64,000 nt of DNA from Lunularia cruciata. Taxonomy: Eukaryota > Streptophyta > Marchantiopsida > Lunulariales > Lunulariaceae. The notes beneath the pieces were generated by a model. It made no database searches, was not told the origin of the DNA, and was given only the letters and a program-made list of their open reading frames with translations. Numbering within the stretch: position 1 is the stretch's first letter; every line of letters begins with the position of its first letter. A program made the translations under genes and the position numbers. Shown here piece by piece: positions 37,602-49,319 of this stretch. Location: the NCBI GenBank assembly GCA_948567375.1, contig OX419762.1, forward strand, positions 13,026,001 through 13,090,000. The letters are read 5' to 3'.

Positions 37602-38139
37602 CAACAATTTCACATACCAGCCCTAGAGTCTAGACCATCTGCTACGGTTGCGTTGAAGAAGTCAAAACCTCAATCTTGATTGACTTGTATTCAGCAGTGT
37701 CTTCCTCTACGTGGGAGTGTCTGTAACTTTTGAAGGTCAACAACCGAGCAGCACATCAAAAGATTCACCACCTCCGGATCGACTGAAGTGGGTGAAGCAC
37801 ATCCTCCATACTAAATCACCCTCGCAATGTCGTATCCTGGAGATTCAGATGAGATCTCTTCAGGCTAACTCCGAGTTGCAGGATAGCGTATGCCAGGAAG
37901 GTTCAGAACAAGGAATGCCCAGTTTCGAAAGATGTTTAAACGCTGTTTCATGCGCACATCTCGTAGGACTCCCTGCGTCATGCACGGGATAGAGCTGAGT
38001 AGTGCTTAGAAGTGATCTGATGCACCTGCGGATACGGATTATCACAAAGTAAGTGATCGGCTTTATGCCTATATGTCCCTGCGACTCTGGGCAGGTCCTG
38101 GTGCAGGTAAGGTCTCTCGCTAAACAAAACGAGAATCAT

Positions 38140-38211
38140 TCTCCATGCAGGACTTGAACCCGCAACCTAATTTCAGAAGAGAAATACGTTCTGGCATTGA
38201 GCTACTGGACC
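38140..38211 (-). repeat. tRNA-like copy 4
   Basis: First copy of the regular ~335-bp array. B box intact (GGTTCAAGTCC); one base change in the acceptor and changes in the anticodon stem. Confidence 0.6.
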
Positions 38212-38385
38212 CTGCTATTAGGAATGGATCGTGGACAAAGTGTAATCAGTTCCATACTTCTAAAGATGTTCCAACGCTGTCTCATGCGCACATCTCGTAG
38301 GGTTCTCTGCGTTATGCACGGGATAAAGTTGAGTAGTGCTTAGAAGATCTGATGCCCCTGCGGATCCGGATTGTCTACAAGAAAG

Positions 38386-38474
38386 AAGATCCGCGTAGAG
38401 AAAACGAAGGATGGGAAGACCCCATCAAGCCGCACAAGGGAGTGACAAAACAGGTAAAATGGGGTTAAGCCCCA
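38386..38474 (-). mobile_element. Short LINE 3' end inserted in one array monomer
   Basis: About 89 bp with the GGGGCTTAACCCC hairpin, GATGGGGTCTTCCCATCC and the CTACGCGGATCTT tail. Flanked by acaag[a/t]aag (38377-38385 and 38475-38483). The other monomers lack it. Confidence 0.75.
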
Positions 38475-38570
38475 ACAAGTAAGTGATCGGCTTTATGCCT
38501 ATATGTCCCTGCGACTCTGGGCTGGTCCTGATGCAGGTAAGGTCTCTCGCTAAACAAAACGAGAAACCAT

Positions 38571-38642
38571 GGTCCACGCAGGACTTGAACCCGCAACCTA
38601 ATTTCAGAACAGAAATTTGCTCTGGCATTGAGCTACTGGACC
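38571..38642 (-). repeat. tRNA-like copy 5
   Basis: 72 nt. Acceptor stem GGTCCA/TGGACC (the seventh pair is mismatched). D arm GCTC-loop-GAGC with the conserved GG of the loop replaced by GC. Anticodon arm AATTT/AAATT with an 8-nt loop. T arm GCGGG-TTCAAGT-CCTGC. A and B boxes for RNA polymerase III are recognisable. The loop length gives no clear anticodon. Confidence 0.65.
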
Positions 38643-38949
38643 TTGCTGTCAGGAAGAGGACAGTGGAGAAAATATGAAGAGTTTCATACTTTGAAAGATG
38701 TTCCAGCGCTGTCTCATGCGCACATCTCGTAGAGCTCTCTGCGTTAAGCACGGGATAGAGCTGAGTAGTGCTTAGAAGAGATCTGATGCACCTGCGGATT
38801 CGGATTATCAAAACGTAAGTGATCGGGCTTTATGCCTATTGTCGGATTATCAAAAAGTAAGTGATCGGGATTTATGCCTATATGTCCCTGCGACTCTGGG
38901 CTGGTCCTGATGCAGGTGAGGTCTCTCGCTAAACAAAACGAGGAACCAT

Positions 38950-39021
38950 GGTCCACGCAGGACTTGAACCCGCAACCTAATTTCAGAACAGAAATTTGCT
39001 CTGGCATTGAGCTACTGGACC
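38950..39021 (-). repeat. tRNA-like copy 6
   Basis: Same 72-nt sequence as copy 5 over its whole length as far as I can see. Upstream its monomer carries a 44-bp internal duplication (about 38815-38880). Confidence 0.65.
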
Positions 39022-39284
39022 TTGCTGTCAGGAGGCGGGAAGTGGAGAAAATATAAACGTTTCATACTTTGAAAGATGTTCCAGCGCTGTCTCATGCGCA
39101 CATCTAGTAGAGCTCTCTGCGTTATGCACGGGTTAGAGCTGAGTAGTGCTTAGAAGAGATCTCATGCACCTGCGGATTCGGATTATCAAAAAGTAAGTGA
39201 TCGGCTTTATGTCTATATGTCCCTGCGACTCTGAGCAGGTCCTGATGCAGGTGAGGTCTCTCGCTAAACAAAACGAGAACCCAT

Positions 39285-39356
39285 GGTCCACGCAGGACTT
39301 GAACCCGCAACCTAATTTCAGAAGAGAAATTTGCTCTGGCATTGAGCTACTGGACC
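39285..39356 (-). repeat. tRNA-like copy 7
   Basis: 72 nt, one base different from copies 5 and 6 in the anticodon loop (CTCTTCTG instead of CTGTTCTG). All arms form. Confidence 0.65.
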
Positions 39357-39593
39357 TTGCTGTTGGGAAGTGATCTTGGACTACACATACTCAGTTTCAT
39401 ACTTCGAAAGACGTTCCAACGCTGTCTCATGCGCACATCTCGTAGGGCTCTCTGCGTTAAGCACGGGATAGAGCTGAGTAGTGCTTAGAAGAGATCTGAT
39501 GCACCTTGGATTCGGATTATCAAAAAGTAAGTGATCCCCTTCGTGCCTATACGCAGGTGAGGTATCCCAAAACAAAAGGAGAAGGTAAGCCAT

Positions 39594-39650
39594 GGTCCCC
39601 GCAACCTGATTTCAGAAGAGAAATTTGCTCTGGCATTGAGCTACTGGACC
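39594..39650 (-). repeat. tRNA-like copy 8 (deleted T arm)
   Basis: 57 nt. The D and anticodon arms are intact, but about 15 bases including the B box are missing. Confidence 0.6.
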
Positions 39651-41062
39651 TTGGTGTTAACAGAGAGGCACTATTTACCCAATAGCCGGAAATTTCGCTT
39701 GGTCACAAATGTGATCACTATAATAGTGTACGAGAGGCATAAGAATTTCATATAGAACAGCACTAGAGTCTGGACCATCTCCTACAGTTATGAAGAAGTC
39801 AAACCTCACGCTTGATTGACTTGTATTCAGCACGGTGTCTTCCTCTCCCAAGGACTTCTGTAACTTTTGAAGATCAACAACCGAGCACCAAATCACGGGA
39901 TCCACCAACACTGGAACAACAGGAATAGGTCGCTAATAAGTCGCTAAGGCATGTGTTAACCAGGAGATTCAAATCAGGTGTCTCCAGGCGGACACTGAGA
40001 GACTTGACCAGCATGTTAACCGAACTTTGTTTCTAAAAACCTTCAAGTTCCTTGGGATCTGGAGGCTTGGTCACGTATGTTAAACAAAGAACAGCTCCCA
40101 ATTACGATCATTGGGACTGTGGAAGAGCAGACGTAACAGTCCTTGGACTGACCTAATGCTTGAGCTTATTAACTCTACCACTGCTACAGTAATGTTGAAA
40201 AGTCGAACCTCAGTGCTCACTAACTTGAATTCAGCACGGTTTCTTGTCTAGTTGAGAGTGCATATTACTCTTGGAGATCTACAACCCAGCTCCTCATGAC
40301 AAGATTCACCACCCCTGGCATTAACTGAAGTGAGAGGACCAAGTTCTCCATCTAGAGTCTCCCTGGCATTGAGCTATCCCAGAGAAAATTTCATTATGAA
40401 CCTCTGATTTCAGAAGTGGGTAACTCTATCCTTAAGGTATCGTCTAGAAAATATTCAAATCCTACAATCTATATCTCTTATCTATACTGTATCCAGAGTT
40501 CTAATATTTGCTTCCGTGAACCTGATGTCTCGTACATATGGTGCTTATGGTACGCAGTCTGGAAATTACGGCAAGTAATCAGCAGGAGATCTCAAGCAAG
40601 TAAAGCTATCACAGATCGAAATTGACCACTCCAGGTAGGAACCTGCAACTCAACCTGCAACCTGAACCTGCAAATCAGTTCAGGGCGAGCCAGCTCTATT
40701 ACTAAGCTTCTAGACCTCCTCTACCGATCTGGGAAACTGAAATCAATTTGGAACTACATCCTCTGTATACACATACTTGCTTCCATCACATTCATGGAAA
40801 GAATGTTCCTCGGACAAGGTAGAAGCAGAATCCCCGGAGTGAGTCGATGACGGACTGGCTCTGGCATAAAGCTACGGAAACCCTACCACTATTAAAATAT
40901 ATCAACAACAGAATGGTTTCTATGTTATAAACATAAGCTCAAACTTATCCTAGTTTGCAATCATTAACCCTTCTCACAGTTTTAAAGGCAAGGAGTTCTT
41001 TCGTGTATTCAAAGGAACCAAGACGATCCTGATGATTTAAGGACTTAGAGCAAAAACGGGAT

Positions 41063-41133
41063 GGACCAGGCAGGACTTGAACCCACAACCCGAATTTCGA
41101 CATGAAATTGCTCTTGCATTGAGCTACTGGTCC
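41063..41133 (-). repeat. tRNA-like copy 9, best acceptor stem
   Basis: 71 nt with a fully paired 7-bp acceptor stem (GGACCAG/CTGGTCC). D arm good, T arm GTGGG/CCTGC. Anticodon arm AATTT/AAATT with a 7-nt loop. Position 33 is A instead of the universal U, so I doubt it is a working tRNA. It may be closest to the founder of the array. Confidence 0.55.
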
Positions 41134-41836
41134 TTGCATGCCGATCGCCTCCAGTAAAATGTATATATACTCTTACCAGTCACCCGCCAGTATCGCAACA
41201 GTAACGAAAGTCCAAGTCGTGATCCGAATATGCTTTGAGACATTACGTCAATACTTCTGGGAATCTTCTTCCATGTACTCAAAAGGTTTAATAAGTCCCT
41301 GACAATACAGTTACGGGCGTAGCATCAACTGCAGTGGACATGCTTTTCTCGGAGCAAAACAGGTCATTTCAAGGACAGATTGCCGATCCGATGTACTACA
41401 GTAGCACCACATATGAAGAAAACCGTCCAGCTAAACGCCAAGGTCCGGAGTGGGTTCCATGGGAAATCGTGTATACGAGTTCTGGCCCCCCGATACCTAC
41501 GTATACGTACCAATGAAAACTCACTACTACTGGTAACCACGCACAAATAAACAGCTAGAGCTAGAGCCTCAAGAGCCAAGGTTCAGGCAGACTTGAGCTT
41601 TCGACATGTCCGGATACTGAAGAGAAGGGCTCGACAAAGTATAGCTTACATGAAACACTATGGACTGAGATACAATCAAGCATACCAAATCGGAAACTTG
41701 AACTTGAAACAGTAAAGTAGTTATGTTGTTTCAGGACCAAGTTAAACGTGCCACATACCCGGAATACATACAATTCAATCTAAAGCACAAATAAGACATC
41801 CGACGCAGCAAATACTACTGTAGCTTCGTCTGCAAC

Positions 41837-42106
41837 CTACAATTTTGTGGCCCTGAGATGAGCAGAGTTTACGAGCTGCGACAGTAAATGGAGTGAGTCA
41901 AAATTGACATCCAGTACAATTGATAAGATCTCACCCGAATTGAATTTCATCTTCTCTGTTTCTTCCATACCGCGCAGGCTCTCCACAGAAAGCGAATTCC
42001 CGGAGCCAATGTATAGCTGAGAAGCACCGTACTTGAGGGAAGCCACTCCAAGGAAACCTATACATTTCCCCTCAATTAGACAGAGATTATAGAAGTACAC
42101 CGGCAT
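41837..42106 (-). other. Hypothetical exon-like ORF
   Basis: 89 codons open, with upstream codons also open for at least 5 more. Hydrophobic-rich and of even composition (YFYNLCLIEGKCIGFLGVAS, later FNSGEILSIVLDVNF). The pattern 'F-x-SGEILSIVLD' followed by 'SLHLL' recalls the end of a SPRY/B30.2-type fold, but this is weak. No adjoining exons were confirmed. It may be a gene fragment. Confidence 0.25.
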
Positions 42107-45100
42107 TTCTGATCGAGACGCTGAATATGCTCCAAATGAAAGAATCAGAATTTTATATTGGACTGACCAAATACAAAGCTAATATTCAGGTATTCTATGT
42201 GAAGATTGGACAATTTTGGCTTTTCAGTGCTTTCAGACTTTTCAGTGCCGTCAAACTCGACCTTCAGGACTCTGTGAAGGTAAGAAGTCGGCATATGTCA
42301 TGTAAGCATTTCAGTCACTTGAATTTGCCGAAAGTGACCTAGCAGCAAAGGAGTTGAGTCGAAAATAGATCTGTCTAAGAATGTTATAAATCCAAATTAA
42401 CGAATGGATCTACCACGTTTGATTTATCTACTCAATTTCATGCATGGAAGGAATTATATTTCTACAATCTACTGGAGTCATGTACGAGAACAAGTAACAA
42501 ATTGCTATACCTAGCACAGACACAGAATCATTCTACGATCATTACTGAAGTGTAGGAAAGAGTCGAATTGGGGCCAGAACAATCATAACTTACAGTGTTC
42601 ATACAACACAATGACTCCTGTGGATACTCTGTAAAGGAATATTCTTCATTCTTAACCACGATGAGTTGCTACATCACCAAACTCCAAGTATACACTGATT
42701 TATCTGACCAGCATATCACTGTAGCTGAGAATATGTCCTTCAAGCTTCGCTACGCACTTAGTCCTCCGAATCTCTAAAGCCTATGGAGGTTCCCAACAGC
42801 GAAACTCTCCTCATTTCGGCTAAAGTCTCACGCGAGGGTCTATTCGAGGATTCCTCGATTCAACTCAAGGTTTAGGGTTTCAATGCCTTCATTCCTGACT
42901 TGGAAGCCGCAAGGGAAAATGTTGAATGAAGATTCCGGGTCCTGGTACAGGACCATGGTACGGACTTCACCTTTGGGGTGGATCTGGAGTCCAGGCCCCG
43001 GACGAGATCATGCCCTTGTCTGCAGATAGATCTTTCGGCACGTCACGTATGTAGGCTGTTCATCCTCTTCTAGGTAGATTGGCTTCTCATCCAACTCGAA
43101 GGATGGGGATTGGATCCATCACACGTACGATGGAGTAGGTGAATGGTGAAAACTTCAGGTTTTGCCTCGAACCGTTGATGACTATAAACAGAGAACCTCT
43201 GTAATTGCATAGTCACGGTTTCTAAGTCCGCTCATGCACCTCGGAGGGTATGCTACTGGTTGTTAGTACGCTCAGTATGCAGAAGTTCTTACTGCGTACT
43301 TCTGGAGCATTAAGACATATGGAACAGTGACTTCAACTTGCAACCGATTTCTTCAGTGTTCTAATTGAAAATTGCTTTTGCATTGAGCTGCTTGTTCCGA
43401 TGTGTCGAGTGGAGAATTTGGTTAAATTTAACTGAATCTATTACACCAAACAGATTTATCTTTCATTTTATTCTTCCCTGGTCACTCGCACAAATAGAAG
43501 TCTAAACATGGTCAAAACCGCGAGATGAGAGAAACATATACCATCCTTCTATGTGACATTTATAACCATCACTAGGAAACATACCCTGTACTATTTGAAT
43601 GCTCTGAGTCTGCAATGTGCATGCTTCAAATTAATGAAACGATTATGAAGACAGAAAATACAAAATTCTCAAGCACTAACCTGAAACCTGATTGCAGGCA
43701 TTGACCTTGCAATCGGATCTCAAGTACAATTGCTCTTGCATCGCGCAGTTCCGAAACACCGATATGAGAGGTCGAGCACAGCTTCCCAGAGTGACAAGGG
43801 CCTGGTCGGTCATGAGTTATTATTTTGTACATCTGCTCTCACAGGTTTCATGCTCTGTTCGAGAACAAGCTCTCTTCTCTTGGGCCGTCAGCCACCTCGT
43901 CTAAACACACATTTCTCCTTTCTGAACTAATGATAAACACCCCACTGGAGGGCCGCCTGTATCTGCATTTCATAATCCAAATGACCACCTACACTCTGGG
44001 AATCCAAAGTAAGGGGTAAGGATACAATATGCTTCTTTCTCCTATCATCTTGAGGCACTACACTGATACACTTGACCTTTTATAAAAGGGATCGCGTGCA
44101 GTATCGGCTGACTGTCGAACAGCCCATCCTCCTTGACCACAGACCAAACCTTCTATTGTTAATTCGGGTTATTATATTTTGGAAGAATGCTGGTTGGAAT
44201 ACTTCGGTTCTACATGTGGGGAGGGTGGGCTGCGCCGACCTAGAAGGTAGGGCAATACCAAGGGGACGCTGGCGGCTCCTCGACAGCAAACTGACGATTT
44301 GGCCCCTACCCTTCATGAAATTGGATTAATGTCGAGAGGGTCCATAGCATTCGAATCATATATTAAGCTCATGAGGACAGATGCTGGCTCTAATTCTTAA
44401 ACTGCCCGACTAATCTCAGCCAAAAGCCGGTAAATGAAGCGGGCCAGCTGTTGTACAAGCCCATTACTTATGAAAGATGTACTTAACACAGGCTTCTCCT
44501 CTTATGGTTTTACTCGAGCATTGCGCCACTCGTTCGAGCTGTCTGTCGAGGTGGGTGTCAAAGGGATCGCTGTCTAGTAGTCCGGTAGATTCTCTCTGCC
44601 TTCTTTCTATCGAAGCCAAAAACCGCAGGATAAACGCGACAGTGGAAGGATCTAGGTTATTCCTATCTTAGACTCAGCTGTGCGTTATTGCTTATTTCTC
44701 ACCGCCAGCAGCTTCTTCTCAAGATTGAACGCGGTGGTTTCAACTCTGGAATTGCTTTCTTCCAGCTCAAGCACGGTATATGAGCTTTGAAATCACTAGG
44801 CTTCACGAACTTAAGAGATGGATTAGTCGCATCATGTCTGAAGCTTAAACTTTCTCTAATACTTAGGTAACCCCGCTGCATTACATTCATGCTCATCTCC
44901 TGCCATCCGTCTCTTTTGTGTTTTCATTCTGGAACCAAATTTCTTTTATTTAAAATTTTCTACTTTGAATAATTTTAATACAAAATTTTAATTCCAAGAT
45001 GAAATTTCGTTTATATATTAGTATTATTTTATTCAATTTAGTATTAAAACTCATGATGGTCCAAGGCAAACTGCATTTAAATACAATATCATATACAACG

Positions 45101-45311
45101 TTCACATATCTTAGTCCAACTTCATTGATTAATAGCGTTCCGAGCTAATCTTCAAATAAGCGTAGAATGTGCTTCACCATATCGAAGAGTACTCCCTACA
45201 GTATTCTGTCACCGCTTAATCTAGTCCTAGAGTTCATTATCCCGGCATAGTCATTTGGTAGATCAAGCGTAAGTTACATCCCTTGACCCGGTTCGGTGTT
45301 TGGTGGTTTTG
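42107..45311. other. Intergenic stretch, no gene recognised
   Basis: Degenerate tRNA-like pieces near 43326-43399 and 43690-43753 extend the array's reach. 44080-44660 is more GC-rich, with frames of 64-85 codons, and could be organellar DNA in the nucleus, but no gene was recognised. AT-rich from 44940. Confidence 0.35.
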
Positions 45312-45530
45312 ACTTTTAATTTCCTTTTTCGTCAAAGAACATGTATTCAATGGGTTTGATCCATTTCAGTTGAATTTGTCACGCCATTCGTAGTGTTGCA
45401 TCTAGATTGTTTAGACATGGACTTTTAATTTTCTTTTTTGTCATAGAACATGTATTCAATGGGTTTGATCCATTTCAATTGAATTTGTCACGCCATTTGT
45501 AAAGTTGCATCTAGATTGTTTAGACGTTGG
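45312..45530 (+). repeat. Tandem duplication of about 109 bp at the family B 5' end
   Basis: Units 45312-45420 and 45421-45530 share 'acatgtattcaatgggttt' and 'tgcatctagattgtttagac'. The second unit's last 45 bp belong to the 5' LTR. Confidence 0.75.
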
Positions 45531-45890
45531 AATTGCAATGATAGTAATTAGAAATATTTTAGCAATTTCCCATAGACTATTTTCTGACGGTTAGATTTTG
45601 TGTTTGAGGTACTGATTTCATGGTGAAGCACACCGTCGAGTGTGCAGATCTAGCTTGAGTCTAGGGGTATACTTTTGAAGTGTAGCCCTAGAGAGCTTAC
45701 TTCTCTGATGTTGAGTCTTTGAGTTCTTGGCTATGGTGGACAGAGACCCGCGTGCATCACCTGGATTCTCTTAACTAGAGTGAGTGTGACTTGATTATAA
45801 TCAGTGCACTATTGTTGGCAGTTTATAGAGTGATAGATCAAATACTGATCTGAGTTGAGTTGAGTCAAGAGTTGTAAACAATCTGATTAT
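45486..45890 (+). repeat. 5' LTR remnant of family B
   Basis: Aligns with 61430-61873: TGTCACGCCATT, 'tttcccatagactattttctga', 'ggcagtttatagagtga' and 'ctgagttgagttgag'. It ends at 'ctgattat', directly followed by TATCAAAG, which resembles part of the initiator-Met primer site (TGGTATCA-GAG). The U3 start seen in the 3' LTR is absent. Confidence 0.7.
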
Positions 45891-46554
45891 ATCAAAGAAG
45901 TGAGATCAAAGGGAACTCGAGTGCAAGAACTTTGAGTGTTGATGGTATCTCCAAGCTCAATGGATCATTGGTAGCTCGATTGAAATTCAATTTTTCCCTA
46001 GTGTGCAGAAGGTCGTTGCTTGATGCAGATTTGGCAATAAGGCAAACGGTGTGTGGAAGTGCTGGCCAATTTTTGAGCAAAGAAGAAGCAAATTTTGAGC
46101 AATGATTGTGATTTTGAGCTCAAGAGGTGAAGACAAGACCAATTTGTTGCGAGTTGTGCTCAGAAAGTAAAATTGAAGGTGTATTTGTGAGCTTATCCTC
46201 GTGAATTTATGATTTGGAGAAACTTGTTTTTCAAATTTGGCTCAAGTGAAGAGTTAGCGGAGGATTTGGCGGTCAGCCAACTTTAGGGTTTACATCAAAT
46301 TTTACATCAGATTTTTGCTAGAGTTTACTTCAGATTTTGGCCAGATTTAGAGGAGTTTCAAAAATTTGGAGGAGTTTTGCCAAATTTAGAGAGGGTTCAA
46401 AATGGCAAGAAGAAAGGCCGCATTTGGCTAAATTTTAGCGCTTAAAGGCTTCAAGGCATAGGGTTATGAGAGGCTACGAAGGGCCAACAAGCCAGCTTGT
46501 TGGCATGAGGCTAGCTAGTTTAGAGTAGATCTTGGTTATCTTGGCTACTAGATT

Positions 46555-46620
46555 GTGTGCAATAGGGTTTGACCCCTAGATCTCTTGTTACTAGATTGGT
46601 GCCCTAGCCAACTGGTCCAC
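46555..46620 (-). repeat. tRNA-like / SINE-head-like sequence in the family B leader
   Basis: On the minus strand: GGACCAGTTGGCTAGGGCAC (A-box-like), a middle stem region, and AGGGGTCAAACCCTA (B-box-like), followed by TTGCAC. Size and box spacing fit a tRNA pseudogene or the head of a tRNA-derived SINE. Confidence 0.4.
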
Positions 46621-47292
46621 CCTCACTTGTTATTTTAGTGATTGTGTCACTATTATCTATACACTTGTAGCTTTGGCTAGGAGAGGCCAATTGATCCTAT
46701 TCTTGGTGATTTGGGTAGCTTAGGATGTAGATATGAACTTTTCTTATGTCAAATGCCAAATAGTGGCAGAGTCAATCTCAAGGTGCTTTATGAGATGGAG
46801 TGTTTTGTTTAGATTTCTTGTGATTGACCCCCTCCATTCTATGCTTCCTATTTGTGCACCACATTTGTGTGAGATGCTTGAATTTAGAGTGTTGGTGCTC
46901 TGGTGTGCTCTTGGTAGTGAGGTTGGAGTGATGACCAATCAGACTACCTTTGTTTCTCTCCGGTGAGGCAAGAAGTGATGACCTATAGACCGTGAGAGTG
47001 TGTGTTGTGATGGTAGGTTACAGGTTGCCTTTTCCCCTAGTGTAGTTATCTCAGTTACAGTTACATTAGTGGGTGGTGTTCTATGGGTACTGGCACTTGG
47101 TGGTGTTGGCACATGGTGGAGTACTTGCGGTTGCGGTTTGTAGTTTGCGGTTTGCGGTTGCATTTGGTGGTTCCAATTTGTGGTTACTTTGTCACGAGGG
47201 AGTTCTTTGGAGATTCCAAAGGAATTAGCCCTGTAGTACATAGTGGGTTTACTTAGAGTGGCGCTTGGTATCAGTATGTATCTCAGGTCCCA

Positions 47293-48870
47293 ATGAGGAA
47301 AGAGATTGACTCTAAGTTGGAGTTTGACATAAGAGTTGAGTCAGTTAAAAGTGCACTTGGCGTGTCCGCATCATTGTTGTGGGACATGGATGAGATTTAT
47401 AGGGCCTTCAAAGGTCCTAGACGTTACTATGGTATAGTGGGTATCATTGAGTTGGATGACTTCATCCAAGAGTTTGATAGTTGGTGTGATCTATAGAAGA
47501 TGCAGAACCCGACTTTGTTTACACCCTTCATGGCATGGAAGGGGTTGTTTCAGCATTTGGAGGATTTGCCAATGGACAACTACCATGAGTTCAAGAGAGC
47601 TCATGTGGAGGAGATTGAGTTATAAAGATAATATTGGTCTCCAAACTATATCTCTATCACTTCATGCTCGGTTGCCAAGAGTAGATCGGTTGTACCCATG
47701 AGTTCTAGCTTGAATAGTGTTGGTAGAGCTAGTAGAGGTGCACTAGCTAGAGATAGTGTTACCACGAGTGGAGGTACTGTTGCAAGAGGTGGTGTGATAT
47801 TGAGATTTAACCCTATGGTGGAGTTCTTCCAATGTTTGAGGCAAAACTACTAGGGGGTACAGACTGACAAGCTAAGGACCTTGTAAGAGTTCCAACACAA
47901 GGCTAAAGAGAGCCTACGTGAGGCATACACTTGCATGAGGCGGCTAATCAGTTTTACTCAAGGAGTTACTAAGGCCCATGCAATCCAGTTTTGGTATGTG
48001 ATACTAGACATGGAGTTGCGACGTAGAGTTTGTGATGCTACGTTGTTATAGACTACTTTGCCTACTTTGGCAATAGTCTTTGGTTTGGCTGAGCATATTG
48101 AGCTCAACATGGTGGAGGAGAGGGTAGTGACATCTAGATTTGGTAGGGAGACCTCATCCATATTTGTTACTTTTTTTAGAGTGCAATAGAGTGCACCACG
48201 CCCAGTTGGTTTTTGAGGACAGGGTGGACAACCTAGATCTTATAAAGCAAGTGGAGGGCCTAGTAGAGCTAGACCCTTACCTTCCTTTTCAGGTCAACAA
48301 CAACCAATAAGTGGTAGTGTTGCTTGTTGGACTTGTGGTGGACCTCACTATAGGAGAGAGTGTACTTAGGGTAGCGGACCTGATACCTCTGGTGCATCAC
48401 AACCAACATAGAGGCAATGTGAACATTGCCATAGATTTGGTCACACTAGTGACCGGTGCTTTGACCTACACCCAGAATTACGGAGCGGTAGGGCTGCTAT
48501 GGTAGGTAGTAGAGGAGCTCCCATTCATGGAGGATGAGGTGGTAGAGTTTGTGGTAGAGGATCTATACCTAGTAGGGATGTAGTACCTACTCTTACTTCT
48601 GATACAACTATGGCTACTCAGATTGAGCAATTGGAGCAGAGATTGGCTAGTATGGCCATTGCTTAGAGGAAATCAAATTTGAGTGCTGAGACTTCTACCT
48701 CATATGCTGGTGATAAAGATGCTTTGGACTTCATATGCGGAGGAACATAGGTGGAAGCATCTACAACAGTGACTAGAAGTGCAATACGTGCTCTAGAGCC
48801 TAAAGGAGCATTAGTGGAGTTGGACCCACAAAGAAGAGAGGTTGGGAGATCGGTCAGACTTCCCTAGTAT
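47293..48870 (+). pseudogene. gag of family B
   Basis: Readable on the plus strand through several stops. 47293-47496 is open. The capsid-like helical part follows (47880-48160). Near 48325 and 48415 are two zinc knuckles, CWTCGGPHYRRECT and CEHCHRFGHTSDRC, with the C-x2-C-x4-H-x4-C spacing of nucleocapsid. Two knuckles instead of one distinguishes it from family A. Confidence 0.75.
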
Positions 48871-49319
48871 TTCATGCTACTTGAGGCATTGCAGATGACA
48901 TCCATGGCTCTTAAACGTCCCAGTGCAAGTGTAGTAGGTGGTGATAGGGTGCATGATGGACTACCTACTAGTCAACCACCTACTACTACACAGATTGAGT
49001 TGAGCATGATGTTGGGAGCGGCTCAATTGATTATGCGGTGCCCTTTGTTTTCAGCCAATGACATGTTTACATTGAGAGTTGACCCAACCCCGGTGTTTTG
49101 GTTGGGTACCACGCTTTGTAGGAGTAGGGATGATGTGGTTCCTACTACTAGAGCAAAGGTGGTGATAGTAGAGTTGACTTGATTGAGGAGCATGGGATCC
49201 GTTCAACAACCAATGGTTTATGGCAAGCAACAACGGCTAGACTAAAGGAGTTACCACCTAGACCGACCTTTGAGAGAGCGTGGTTCACACCTGGTGTTGT
49301 CCTATTGGATAACCAAAGG

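Larger units (their letters stand above)
34786..41140. repeat. Tandem array of tRNA-like repeats
   Basis: A composite repeat recurs with decreasing order outward. Its parts are: (1) a tRNA-like sequence on the minus strand; (2) 'tgattgacttgtattcagca' plus 'cttttgaagatcaacaaccg' (near 35526, 37112, 37725 and 39856); (3) 'gggtgaagcacatcctcc'; (4) 'cacatctcgtagggctctctgcgt' plus 'ctgatgcacctgcgga'. Long units of about 0.6-1 kb occupy 34.8-38.0 kb. At 38.0-39.65 kb a shorter unit with a period of about 335 bp, lacking parts 2 and 3, is repeated five times. Beyond 39.9 kb only degenerate pieces remain. Frames across the array (for example 38425-38811) repeat with the unit and are not genes. Confidence 0.8.

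Noticed and set aside
38425-39342. Series of similar open frames on both strands, suggesting a tandem gene family
   Set aside because: They recur because the ~335-bp unit recurs. They span the tRNA-like sequence and end at different points in each unit, and neither strand shows a conserved start or stop.
37700-39660. CRISPR-like array
   Set aside because: The repeated unit is about 335 bp and diverging, without short identical repeats and unique spacers; the DNA is clearly plant nuclear.
41063-41133. A functional tRNA gene
   Set aside because: The stem pairs well, but the anticodon loop has A at position 33 and the D-loop GG is changed. I list it as tRNA-like only.
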